64,000 bases of DNA from Sialis fuliginosa. Its lineage: Eukaryota > Arthropoda > Insecta > Megaloptera > Sialidae. The translations under genes and the position numbers were made by a program. Positions 12,728-23,339 of the stretch are shown here, piece after piece (position 1 is the stretch's first letter; every line of letters begins with the position of its first letter). The stretch is from contig OY540818.1 of the NCBI GenBank assembly GCA_961205875.1, positions 1,472,001 to 1,536,000 of the forward strand. The letters run 5' to 3'. Under the pieces are notes generated by a model. It was not told where the DNA came from. It saw nothing but the letters and a program-made list of their open reading frames with translations, and did no database searches.

Positions 12728-13091
12728 GGTAGTTATGCTATAGAAACTGTCCGAATCTATGTTAGTAGTTATGGATAGTACTGTATGCCATCTTCAGTAC
12801 ATAAAATCTTAATTCACGAAGAAAATATAATAAAGCATTTTGCAGTAGGTACTTCCTATCGGTCAACTTTCAAAAGATGCGCAAGAATCCCGTAATAAGA
12901 ATTATAAAAAATTTCGCCTTCATCATGCTAGGAAATGCTCTCGATCAGCTACAAATGAGAATGTATTTCATACTCTTCTATACACTTCCGATTCGTACAT
13001 CAGCAGCATTAGAAAACCGTATAACAAAAATGTGCAGGAATTTGATGCCTCTGCAGCTTTTAAAAGTCAACGAACTGATTTCAGAATCTGA
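12728..13091 (+). pseudogene. Decayed C-terminal fragment of an arthropod repeat-family protein
   Basis: Two frames together read like one protein tail. Frame A (12728-12848) gives AIETVRIYV, an in-frame TAG at a position where Trp would fit, then CMPSSVHKILIH. Frame B (12849-13088, stop TGA at 13089) gives LPIGQLSKDAQESRNKNY, KFRLHHARKCSR and TSDSYISSIRK. From memory these resemble a conserved but uncharacterised insect family with VHKILIHG, LPIG-LSEEAQEARNKD and SSDP-ISS blocks; I know of no assigned function. The nonsense codon plus the frameshift near 12848 mark a dead copy. The 76-residue frame at 12877-13107 is a shadow of it. It directly follows a transposon-derived repeat and is probably repeat debris itself. 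Confidence 0.55.
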
Positions 13092-13440
13092 AGGTCCCCA
13101 AGTATAATATAGTATCTGTCTGTAATGTACCTATACATTATTCCATAAAAACAACAGCTTAAAATTTTTATTAACAAACTATTCTAAATATTTCTATAAT
13201 TAGTAGGTAAGCATTTTATGTATTTTTCGTCGTTTCTAATAATTTTAAGGTATTTTCATACACTTTTAAAGTAATATTTTTAGTTAAAAATAAAATAAAT
13301 GCCATTTAGAAGTTTTTTATTTATTTTTTATTTATTTTGTATTACGAAATTTTTTTATAAAATTTATTTCATTAGAAGCGTCATATACTACTTTATATTT
13401 GTGCAAAATTTCAACAGTCTATCTTTAGTAATAAAAAAGT
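13092..13440. other. AT-rich stretch, no gene seen
   Basis: T-rich sequence between the coding remnant and the GC-rich island. Open frames here are low-complexity (Phe/Ile-rich) and not credible. Confidence 0.5.
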
Positions 13441-13734
13441 TATCGATTTTTGGTCCGAACAGACCTTTATTTTCCACAGTGCGCCGTCACCTCACGTTGA
13501 GGACCGCTGACGCTCACCAGAGACGCCCGCTGCAGCTGTGACGCCCAAATCCACAGGCACGCACTCGAAGACAAGCGCCGTCTCCGGATCCAAAGCCGTT
13601 GCCGCTCAGACAAGAACTCTGACCGCTGACGCCCGAAGAAGAACGCCGCCCGCTGAAGCTCGCCAAGAAATGTCCGTCGCCGCTGTAACACCCAAAATCA
13701 CAGACGCGCACCGGAAGCCGAGCGCCATCTCACG
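13441..13734. other. GC-rich leader of the duplicated island
   Basis: The base composition changes sharply to GC-rich. Short repeats of GACCGCTGACGC and CGCCCG appear. Several overlapping frames on both strands are open, which follows from the composition. The segment lies just before the first unit of the ~820-bp duplication. Confidence 0.5.
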
Positions 13735-14554
13735 ACCAGAGACCGCTGACACTCCGAGAAGAACGCCGACCGCCGACGCCCGCCAAGAGACGTTCACTGT
13801 GATGCCAAACTCATAGACGCGCACCGGAAGCCGAGCGCCGTCGCACGACTAGACCCAGCTTCCACCGCGAAGCCCGCCATCATCTTCATGACGCCCAGCA
13901 CAGCTTCCACCGCGAAGCTCGCCGTCATCTTCATGATGCCCAGCACAGCTTCCACCGAGAAGTCCGCTGTCATCTTCATGACGCCCAGCACAGCTTCCAC
14001 CGCGAAGCCCGCCGTCATCTTCATGATGCCCAGCACAGCTTCCACCGAGAAGCCCGCCGTCATACTCATGACGCCCAACACAGCTTCCACCGCGAAGCCC
14101 GCCGTCATCTTCATGACGCCCAGCACAGCTTCCACCGAGAAGCCCGCCGTCATCTTCATGACGCCCAACACAGCTTCCATCGCGAAGCCCACCGTCATCT
14201 TCATGACGCCAACACAGCTTTAACCGAGAAGCCCGCCGTCATCTTCATGACGCCCAGCACAGCTTCCACCGAGAAGCCCACCATCACACGAATGACGTCT
14301 GCCCCATTGACATCTGAAGGATCGCACCGGCCCAGCTGATCCCAACATCAGCCCAGCCGATTCCAACGACACTGGAATCCCCGTCGATCCCCGTCAAGAC
14401 AAAAAAGACCCCCCCCCCCCTTCCATTGTAAATAATTGTATAATTTGTATATAAATATTAACGACGAAATAAATATTCCTTCCTAAGCCAACATTGTTTT
14501 TAATTTCTCCCGCTATAACACACAAACGCGGGGGTACAACAACATATACTAACT
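13735..14554. repeat. GC-rich island, tandem unit A (~820 bp)
   Basis: It starts ACCAGAGACCGCTGACACTC, contains about nine 45-bp minisatellite units (13850-14290), then a pyrimidine run, CCATTGTAAATAATTG, AATAAATATTCC (possible polyadenylation signal near 14470) and GCGGGGGTACAACAACA. The same order recurs in unit B. The AATAAA and ACAACA ending resemble an LTR or a 3' UTR, but no flanking retroelement genes are seen. Confidence 0.75.
13850..14290 (+). repeat. 45-bp minisatellite, block A
   Basis: The unit contains CAGCACAGCTTCCACCG, GAAGCCCGCCGTCATC and TTCATGACGCC, exactly 45 bp, so the frame is preserved. The plus strand reads 15-residue repeats (TPSTASTAKPAVIFM) and the minus strand also stays open (MKMTAGFAVEAVLGV). 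Alternation between CGCGAAG and CGAGAAG gives an A/E alternation. Openness on both strands is expected of an in-frame repeat and is not proof of a protein. Confidence 0.8.
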
Positions 14555-15317
14555 ACCAGAGACCGCTGACACTCCGAGAAGAACGCCGACCGCCGACGCC
14601 CGCCGAGAGACGTTCACTGTGATACCAAACTCACAGACGCGCACCGGAAGCCGAGCGCCGTCGCACGACTAGACCCAGCTTCCACCGCGAAGCCCGCCAT
14701 CATCTTCATGACGCCCAGCACAGCTTCCACCGCGAAGCCCGCCGTCATCTTCATGACGCCCAGCACAGCTTCCACCGCGAAGCCCGCCGTCATCTTCATG
14801 ACGCCCAGCACAGCTTCCACCGAGAAGCCCGCCGTCATACTCATGACGCCCAACACAGCTTCCACCGCGAAGCCCGCCGTCATCTTCATGACGCCCAGCA
14901 CAGCTTCCACCGAGAAACCCGCCGTCATCTTCATGACGCCCAACACAGCTTCCATCGCGAAGCCCACCGTCATCCTCATGACGCCAACACAGCTTTAACC
15001 GAGAAGCCTGCCGTCATCTTCATGACGCCCAGCACAGCTTCCACCGAGAAGCCCACCATCACACGAATGACGTCTGCCCCATTGACATCTGAAGGATCGC
15101 ACCGGCCCAGCTGATCCCAACATCAGCCCAGCCGATTCCAACGACACTGGAATCCCCGTCGATCCCCGTCAAGACAAAAAGACCCCCCCCCCCTTCCATT
15201 GTAAATAATTGTATAATTTGTATATAAATATTAACGACGAAATAAATATTCCTTCCTAAGCCAACATTGTTTTTAATTTCTCCCGCTATAACACACAAAC
15301 GCGGGGGTACAACAACA
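14555..15317. repeat. GC-rich island, tandem unit B (~763 bp)
   Basis: A near-identical direct repeat of unit A beginning at the same ACCAGAGACCGC and ending at the same ACAACAACATATACTAA. It carries about one fewer 45-bp unit (14667-15062), which explains most of the length difference. High identity implies recent tandem duplication or unequal exchange. Confidence 0.8.
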
Positions 15318-15603
15318 TATACTAAATTTGGCCAAAAATTACGTCTTTCAAAGACCTTAAAAGACGTAAAAATGCATGTTTTCGGGGAAAATAGTTTAAA
15401 AATTAATAACTTTTGTTAAAATCATCCAAATGACTCGTGACTAGGCTCAAATTGTTCCTGAAGTTCCAAAGAATTATGACCAACCATAATTTAAAAAAAT
15501 ATTAGTAGTTTAACCAGTGAAAATCGCTAATGTTTAAGGGTAAGTGGATTTTTACGTCTTTTAAGCCCTCTGGAAGAGATAATTTTTGGCCAAATTTAGT
15601 ATA
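15318..15603. mobile_element. ~286-bp MITE
   Basis: The ends are inverted repeats of about 55 bp: TATACTAAATTTGGCC and AAAAGACGTAAAAAT on the left, mirrored by ATTTTTACGTCTTTT and GGCCAAATTTAGTATA on the right. It abuts the end of GC-rich unit B. The frames at 15502-15732 and 15530-15817 overlap it and are not credible genes. Confidence 0.7.
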
Positions 15604-15900
15604 TGTGGTGATAATCGATTCGTCCGAGTGTCCTGAACATATATCAACCATAAAAATATACCATCTTCGCTTTAGATTTTGTGATAAATTGAAAAAACGG
15701 TTGGAAATGGGGTTTTCACCCTTAAACCCCATTTTTAAAGGTGTTGCACCACTTTTTGCTAGTCCGGGTTATTTTTTTCGAATTCTCCGGTTCAAAATCT
15801 ATAAGAATCAATCATAAAATTGCTTGCCGTCCTAATTTTCTGTCAAAATGCTTCCTTTATTGGACTATAAGCAAAAACCCCTTTTATAAAATAAACATAT
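15604..15900. other. Spacer, no gene seen
   Basis: Holds AAAGGTGTTGCACCAC and other short motifs but no coding or RNA signal that I recognise. Confidence 0.45.
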
Positions 15901-16240
15901 ACAGGGTGAGTGATTTTAAATGACCACTCGAAATAACTCGCGCGGGAAGCGCGATCGTGAAAAACTCTTTGGACAAAAGTTGTAGGGTTCGAAGGGGGAC
16001 ATCCAATGGTGACCTTGGATTTGACCTTGAAGGTTATTTGAAGGTGAACTTTGGGTTTTTAAATGGGAACACCCTTTTTGACCCCGGCAATGGAAAGAGC
16101 GGGAAATTTTACGTCCAGATATGACCTTAAATTTGACCTTGCCGCCAAGGTCAGACCTTGCTAATTTGGCTAACGAGACTCTAGCTCGTCTGGACTGCGT
16201 CTTTTGAAAAAAGATTGAGTGTAAAAGTTTCTGGATTTTT
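15901..16240. repeat. Left terminal inverted repeat of the mariner-type element
   Basis: Matches the reverse complement of 29900-30237 along most of its length, including ACTCGAAATAACTCG, CGGGAAGCGCGATCG, CATCCAATG and AGCGGGAAATTTTACGTCC. Several TGACCTTG motifs lie inside. The 122-residue minus-strand frame at 15916-16284 is a shadow. Confidence 0.85.
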
Positions 16241-16406
16241 TCCCAGCTTTCCAACGTTGGCCTTGGTTTGACCTTGAAGGTCATTTGAAGGTCAACTTTG
16301 GTTTTTTGAATGGGAACCCGCTCGTTTGACCTCGCAAATTGAAAGAGTGGAAAATTTTACGTCCGGATATGACCTTGAACCTAGCCGCCAAGGTTTAAAC
16401 TAGCTA
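16241..16406. repeat. Partial second copy of terminal-repeat sequence
   Basis: The blocks GGTTTGACCTTGAAGGTCA, GAATGGGAACCCG, TTGAAAGAGTGGAAAATT and ATGACCTTGAA repeat 16020-16150 in the same orientation, so this is an internal duplication of the terminal region. Confidence 0.7.
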
Positions 16407-16530
16407 GGGTGCTTTTTGAACGTGAATCTCCTTGCCTCTCACGATGGGGTGCTTTTTGAACGTGAGTCCCCTTGCCTCTCATGATGGGGTGTTTTTTGAA
16501 CGTGAGTCCCCTTGCCTCTCACGATGGGGT
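16407..16530 (+). repeat. Three 40-bp repeats with a GTGAG/CTCAC hairpin
   Basis: The unit is GGGTGCTTTTTGAAC, GTGAG, loop TCCCCTTGCCT, CTCAC, GATGG. It starts near 16407, 16447 and 16487, an exact 40-bp period, with one to three changes per copy. Related single copies lie at 11676-11716 and about 49922-49960, the last with its loop reversed. Confidence 0.8.
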
Positions 16531-16534
16531 ACCC

Positions 16535-17466
16535 TTAGAAACTAACGGATAAGTTGTTCAAATTTCCACCATTGTTCTGGATGCATAGCTGAAGACGCTG
16601 ATGGAACGATTGGATTGTACTCAAAAGAACATTTTGTGAGATCGCTGCACATGCATTACGGATGCGTTCTTTCATATTTTCGCGCGTTGTTGTTTTTTTT
16701 TCGTAAACCGTATTTTTTAGATATCCCCATAAGAAAAAGTCCGGAGACGTTAAGTCGGGAGACCGAGGAGGCCACTGAACGGATCCACCCCTTCCAATCC
16801 AACGGTCATTGAACTGGTTATTCAAGTAATTTCTAACAATAACAGCGAAATGGGGTGGTGCGCCATCCAATTGAATCCACATATGTCGCCTGGTTAACAA
16901 ATCGATGTTTTGTAATAAACCAGGTAAATCATCACGGAGAAATTGTAGAAAATTATGTTTCTTCACATTTTGTTCGAAGAAATAAGGACCAATTAAATGT
17001 CCATTAATAATGCTGCACCATTAAGCTCCACCGATTTTGGTGATCAACGGATTCATACCTGTGAGGGTTAACGTCAGACCAATAATGACAATTATGTCTG
17101 TTTAAAGAGCCATAGTTTTTAAAAGTTGCTTCATCGGAAAAAAGGACGTATTTAAAGAAGTTTGCATCCTGTGCAATCTTCTGCAAAACCCATTGACAAA
17201 AATTAACGCGCAATCCGAAATCATTTAATTTCAATTGTTGCGTTAAAGTGATATGATATGGACGATATTTACTTTTTTCAAAATCCTTACCACCGTGCGC
17301 TGAGGCAAGCCAATTTGTCTTTCAATTTGTCGCGTGCTAGTATGCGGATCAAGATGAATCGTACCTAAAATTGCGAAAACTCGAATATCATTATCGTCAT
17401 ATTCGTGACTACGTCTTTTGCGAATAACAGATCCAGCAACAGTTCTTGCAACTAATCTTTGAATAG
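16535..17466 (-). pseudogene. Tc1/mariner-type transposase, main 3' part (frameshifted)
   Basis: Three minus-strand frames follow each other. 17466 to about 17243 encodes the helix-turn-helix region (RRTIQRLVARTVAGSVIRKRR, then RQIERQIGLPQRTVVRIL). 17234-17004 holds FSDEATF with the likely first catalytic Asp at about 17135-17133. 16966-16535 holds WIQLDGAPPHF (second Asp, about 16867-16865) and WPPRSPDLTSPDFFLWGYL (third acidic residue, about 16741-16739). I count 41 residues between the second and third Asp, a DD41D-like spacing instead of the DD34D of classic mariners. Frameshifts lie near 17240 and 17000; in the second gap the sequence reads INGHLIGPYFFEQN in another frame. The enzyme would have bound the element ends and cut and rejoined DNA in the nucleus. 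Inactive here. Confidence 0.85.
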
Positions 17467-17475
17467 TACGTCGGG
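17467..17475. repeat. 9-bp target-site duplication, left copy
   Basis: TACGTCGGG directly precedes the foldback terminus at 17476 and is repeated exactly at 29502-29510. Nine bases is the size reported for Drosophila FB elements and for Mutator-like elements. Confidence 0.85.
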
Positions 17476-17519
17476 ATGTCCATGAAGTTAGCAGAGCAAA
17501 GTCAGCAAAACAAAAGTTC

Positions 17520-18480
17520 ACTTGACTAATAATTAAGTGCTAATTAAATGCTAATTAAATGCGCAAAAAGAAAATTTAATGCTCTTTTAGAAAAAAAAAT
17601 ATTGCATGTTTTGCTAGCTTCAGATGAACTCAGCAGAACAAAGTGTCGAATAACAGTTAAAATCGTATGTAACTACACGAAATGCTTCAGAAAATTAAAT
17701 GCTAATTAAATGCGCAAAAAGAAAATTTAATGCTCTTTTAGAAAAAAAAATATTGCATGTTTTGCTGGTTTCAGATGAACTCAGCAGAACAAAGTATCGA
17801 AAAACAGTTAAAATCGTATGTAACTACACGAGATGCTTCAGAAAATTAAATGCTAATTAAATGCGCAAAAATAAAATTTAATGCTCTTTTAGAAAAAAAA
17901 AATATTGCATGTTTTGCTGGTTTCAGATGAACTCAGCAGAACAAAGTGTCGAATAACACTTAAAGTCATATGTAACTACACGAAATGCTTCAGAAAATTA
18001 AATGCTAATTAAATGCGCAAAAAGAAAATTTAATGCTCTTTTAGAAAAAAAAAAATATTGCATGTTTTGCTGGTTTCAGATGAACTCAGCAGAACAAAGT
18101 ATCGAAAAATAGTTAAAATCGTATGTAACTACACGAGATGCTTCAGAAAATTAAATGCTAATTAAATGCGCAAAAAGAAAATTTAATGCTCTTTTAGAAA
18201 AAAAAAATATTGCATGTTTTGCTGGTTTCAGATGAACTCAGCAGAACAAAGTATCGAAAAACAGTTAAAATCGTATGTAACTAAACGAGATGCTTCAGAA
18301 AATTAAATGCTAATTAAATGCGCAAAAATAAAATTTAATGCTCTTTTAGAAAAAAAAATATTGCATGTTTTGCTAGCTTCAGATGAACTAAGCAGAACAA
18401 AGTGTCGAATAACAGTTAAAGTCGTATGTAACTACATGAAATGCTTCAAAAAATTAAATGCTAATTAAATGCTCATAGTG
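17520..18480 (+). repeat. ~151-bp tandem array, left arm (about 6 copies)
   Basis: ATTAAATGCTAATTAAATGC recurs near 17694, 17845, 17998, 18150, 18302 and 18453, spacing 151-152 bp. Each monomer has GCATGTTTTGCT, CAGATGAACTCAGCAGAAC, AAAGT-TCGAA and a CGTATGTAACTACACG segment. Two monomer variants (GCTAGCTTC and GCTGGTTTC) are interspersed. Confidence 0.9.
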
Positions 18481-18905
18481 ATACAGTTGAAATATATTAA
18501 ATTTGATAACCGGTTTATTATTAATAAGTATTATCTATTTCCAGTATCAAACAATAATAATTTTTACCAGGAGTGTATGGAGCCAGTGGGCCCGTCGATT
18601 TTTTTCAAATATTTTTGTGTTCTTTAATTATTTCCCGAGTAGGGTTCTTATAGAAGATTATTTGTCAAAAAATACACAGAAACATACTTTCTTCATTTTG
18701 GTGTTTTGAAAAAAATTAAGTTCAGAGTTTTGATACGCCCTGTACAAAGAATACAATTTTGTTAATGTTTGATGTAATATCGCAATAATAGATCATATGC
18801 CAAAATTATTTTTAGCAAAAAACAAAATTTTTTTTGTTGTAATTACAAGATGTTGAAAATAACACAATTTTCTTACAAAAATGGTCATAATTTATAAACT
18901 ACTTA
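18481..18905. repeat. Internal segment shared with the 48.6-49.7 kb inverted repeat
   Basis: AGTATTATCTATTTCCAGTA, GTGTATGGAGCCAGTGGG and the following ~120 bp match 48606-48780 and, inverted, 49540-49680. The 68-residue frame at 18503-18709 is a shadow. It may be the original body of the foldback or an older insertion. Confidence 0.65.
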
Positions 18906-21900
18906 CAAGGGAACCTTTTCAAGTGATAAAATCGTATCAATTTCAAATTTTGTATATAGTTAGAGGATATCAAGGGTAGTAAGAAAAAAATTATTTTAGC
19001 TGCGGTAAAACGGTTTAAGGGGGCGAAATACCCCTATGAAAATGTGCAAAAAAATCGTATATTACAAATAACTCTGAAACTAATGAAGATTTCAAAAAAT
19101 CTATAATGCAAAATTTTCATGATTTTTTATACTCTTTCAAATGGCAACAGTCGAAGTTCGAAAATGTGAAACCGTTCAACCCCACCCTCCACCCACCCTA
19201 TTATTTGTTAAGATTTTTTTCTTCTATTTACTAAATTTAATTGTATTATACAATAGTAATTCATATATATATTACATATTTCATGAAAAAAATATTTAAC
19301 CCTTTCATCGCCACATTATCATATTTCGAAAAATATATACATCTTTTTTTAATTACGTAAGCGATAAGAAAAGTGTTTATAGTTGAAAAGTGGCAAATTT
19401 AGAAGGATATTTACATTTCAAGACCCGTAGAAACCAGTAGTGATTTTTTAGCGCAAGTTATTCTAGAAAATGGCCGGATAAAAATTGTCATTTTGTACGT
19501 TAGTTTCTGATGAAAAACTACTTTATGTTACTGTTAAAATATTTAATCCATCTTCGGAACCGTTTCAAGTGGTAAAATCGTATCGACTTTAAATTTTGTA
19601 TATAATATGAGAGGGTCAGGGGTAGTAAGAAAAAAGTTATTTTAGCTGCGGTAAAACGGTTTAAGGGAGTGAAATACCCCTATGAAAATATGTAAAATAA
19701 TCTTTTTTTTTCAAATATCTTCGAAACCAATAAAAATGTAAAGAAATGTACTGTACATCATTTCAAGGATTTTTTATACTCTTTCAAATGGCAAGAATGG
19801 TTATAATAATATAGTCAAAATTCGAACAAGGGAACCCATTTACCCCTACCCCATTAATTATTTAAGATTTTTATTTCTATTGAATAAATTTTAGTGTATT
19901 AGAGAAAATTAATTAAAAACCATGATAATTTCAAATTTTTATTTAAATTTTTTAACCCTTTCATTGCAAATTTTTTTAAGTTAATATTTTTCCTATTAAA
20001 TATGAGAAAATTATTTTTTTAAATATTTTTTTTTATATTGCAATGAAAGCGTTAAAATATTTAAATGAAAATTCGAAATTAGATAACTTATCTATAATAC
20101 ACTAAAATTTTTTCAATAGAAATTAAAATATTGAATAATTAATGGAGTGGGTTTTTCTTTTTCGAATTTTGACTATATTATTATAACCATTTGAAAGAGT
20201 ATAAAAAATCCATAAAATTTTTTATTGGTTTCGAAGATATTTGAAAAAAATTATTATTTTTCACATTTTGCACATTTTCATAGGGGTATTTCACTCCCTT
20301 AAACCATTTTACCGCAGCTAAAATAACATTTTTCTTACTACCCCTGACCCCCTCTTATCATATACAAAATTTAAACTCGATACGATTTTACCACTTGAAA
20401 CGGTTCCGAAGATGGATTAAATATTTTAACAGTAACATAAAGTAGTTTTTCATCAGAAACTAACGTACAAAATGACAATTTTTATCCGGCCATTTTCTAG
20501 AATAACTTGCGCTAAAAAATCACTACTGGTTTCTACGGGTGTTGAAATGTAAATATCCTTCTAAAGCCACTTTTCAACTATAAACACTTTTCTTATCGCT
20601 AACGTAATAAAAAAAAGATGTATATATTTTTCGAAATATGATAATGTGGCGATGAAAGGGTTAAATATTTTTTTCATGAAATATGTAATATATATATGAA
20701 TTACTATTGTATAATACAATTAAATTTAGTAAATAGAAGAAAAAAATCTTAAAAAATAATAGGGTGGGTGGAGGGTGGGGCTGAACGGTTTAACATTTTT
20801 GAATTTCGACTGTTGCCATTTGAAAGAGTATAAAAAATCATGAAAATTTTGTATTATAGATTTTTTGAAATCTTCATTAGTTTCAGAGTTTATTTGTAAT
20901 ATACGATTTTTTTGCACATTTTCATAGGGGTATTTCACTCCCTTAAACCGTTCTACCGCAGCTAAAATAACTTTTTTCTTACTACCCCTGACCCTCTCTT
21001 ATTATATACAAAATTTAAAATCGATACGATTTTACCACTTGAAACGGTTCCGAAGATGGATTAAATATTTTAACAGTAACATAAAGTATTTTTTCATCAG
21101 AAACTAACGTAGAAAATGACAATTTTTATGCGGCCATTTTCTAGAATAACTTGCGCTAAAAAATCGCTACTGGTTTCTACGGGTCTTGAAATGTAAATAT
21201 CCTTCTAAATTTGCCACTTTTCAACTATAAACACTTTTCTTATCGCTTACGTAATTAAAAAAAGATGTATATATTTTTCGAAATATGATAATGTGGCGAT
21301 GAAAGGGTTAAATATTTTTTTCGTGAAATATGTAATATATATATGAATTACTATTGTATAATACAATTAAATTTAGTAAATAGAAGAAAAAAATCTTAAA
21401 AAATAATAGAGTGGGTGGAGGGTGGGCTTGAACGGTTTCACATTTTCGAATTTCGACTGTTGCCATTTGAAAGAGTATAAAAAATCATGAAAATTTTGCA
21501 TTATAGATTTTTTGAAATCTTCATTAGTTTCAGAGTTATTTGTAATATTTGATTTTTTTGCAAATTTTCATAGGGGTATTTCACTCCCTTAAACCGTTTT
21601 ACCGCAGCTAAAATAACTTTTTTCTTACTACCCCTGACCCTCTCTTATTATATACAAAATTTAAAATCGATACGATTTTACCACTTGAAACGGTTCCGAA
21701 GATGGATTAAATATTTTAACAGTAACATAAAGTAGTTTTTCATCAGAAACTAACGTAGAAAATGACAATTTTTATGCGGCCATTTTCTAGAATAACTTGC
21801 GCTAAAAAATCGCTACTGTTTTCTACGGGTCTTGAAATGTAAATATCCTTCTAAATTTGCCACTTTTCAACTATAAACACTTTTCTTATCGCTTACGTAA

Positions 21901-22993
21901 TAAAAAAAAGATGTATATATTTTTCGAAATATGATAATGTGGCGATGAAAGGGTTAAATATTTTTTTCGTGAAATATGTAATATATATATGAATTACTAT
22001 TGTATAATACAATTAAATTTAGTAAATAGAAGAAAAAAATCTTAAAAAATAATAGAGTGGGTGGAGGGTGGGCTTGAACGGTTTCACATTTTCGAATTTC
22101 GACTGTTGCCATTTGAAAGAGTATAAAAAATCATGAAAATTTTGCATTATAGATTTTTTGAAATCTTCATTAGTTTCAGAGTTATTTGTAATATTTGATT
22201 TTTTTGCAAATTTTCATAGGGGTATTTCACTCCCTTAAACCGTTTTACCGCAGCTAAAATAACTTTTTTCTTACTACCCCTGACCCTCTCTTATTATATA
22301 CAAAATTTAAAATCGATACGATTTTACCACTTGAAACGGTTCCGAAGATGGATTAAATATTTTAACAGTAACATAAAGTAGTTTTTCATCAGAAACTAAC
22401 GTAGAAAATGACAATTTTTATGCGGCCATTTTCTAGAATAACTTGCGCTAAAAAATCGCTACTGGTTTCTACGGGTCTTGAAATGTAAATATCCTTCTAA
22501 ATTTGCCACTTTTCAACTATAAACACTTTTCTTATCGCTTACGTAATAAAAAAAAGATGTATATATTTTTCGAAATATGATAATGTGGCGATGAAAGGGT
22601 TAAATATTTTTTTCGTGAAATATGTAATATATATATGAATTACTATTGTATAATACAATTAAATTTAGTAAATAGAAGAAAAAAATCTTAAAAAATAATA
22701 GAGTGGGTGGAGGGTGGGCTTGAACGGTTTCACATTTTCGAATTTCGACTGTTGCCATTTGAAAGAGTATAAAAAATCATGAAAATTTTGCATTATAGAT
22801 TTTTTGAAATCTTCATTAGTTTCAGAGTTATTTGTAATATTTGATTTTTTTGCAAATTTTCATAGGGGTATTTCACCCCCTTAAACCGTTTTACCGCAGC
22901 TAAAATAATTTTTTTCTTACTACCCTTGACCCCCTCTAACTATATACAAAATTTGAAATCGATACGATTTTATCACTTGAAAAGGTTCCCTTG
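18906..22993. mobile_element. Nested foldback built from 645-bp units, TTA target duplication
   Basis: Ends CAAGGGAACCTTTTCAAGTG (left) and CACTTGAAAAGGTTCCCTTG (right) are perfect inverted repeats flanked on both sides by TTA (18903-18905, 22994-22996), a 3-bp duplication typical of PIF/Harbinger-type insertion. The left arm (18906-19970) has about one and a half units. The right arm (20040-22993) has four to five units, the middle ones almost identical. Each unit includes GGGGTATTTCACTCCC, ACCGCAGCTAAAATAAC and GTGGCGATGAAAGGGTTAA. The 70-residue frame at 20726-20938 is a shadow. Confidence 0.85.
20280..22900 (-). repeat. 645-bp tandem array, right arm
   Basis: The landmark GGGGTATTTCAC recurs near 20283, 20928, 21573, 22218 and 22864, an almost constant 645-bp spacing. 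Units at about 20930-22860 differ by only a few bases, indicating very recent amplification. Confidence 0.85.
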
Positions 22994-22996
22994 TTA

Positions 22997-23339
22997 GTAT
23001 AATCCCACACATGCTATATCAAAGTATCCTAAAAATAAATACCTTTAGATTATAAATTAAAAAAATATACTTTGTATTTAAAAAAATATTACTTTGATCT
23101 GTAACACACTCATTGGACACCCTATATAAATGTAACTATTTAAAAAATGTGCTGCTTGTCTATCCTGACAACTTTTGTATTTAAAGTTTTCTTCCACTTA
23201 TTATAATAAATGAAATATTGTACTTTGACAACATAAGGCAAATAGCGTCCTATTAAAACATATACATATATAAAGACCTTGATAAACAACCATAGATGCA
23301 TGTTAACTGTCAAATCTGAGTTCAACAATTACAGTTTTT
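22997..23339. other. Foldback interior, no gene seen
   Basis: AT-rich sequence between the nested element and the right array. It contains ACACCCTATATAAATG. The 62-residue minus-strand frame is not credible. Confidence 0.45.

Noticed and set aside
13794-14204. Minus-strand 136-residue repeat protein (MKMTAGFAVEAVLGV units)
   Set aside because: A 45-bp repeat is a multiple of three, so frames stay open on both strands; nothing favours translation of either.
17476-17521. MNFCFADFALLTSW as the true transposase N-terminus
   Set aside because: These residues are translated from the foldback terminus; the real N-terminus is at 29631.
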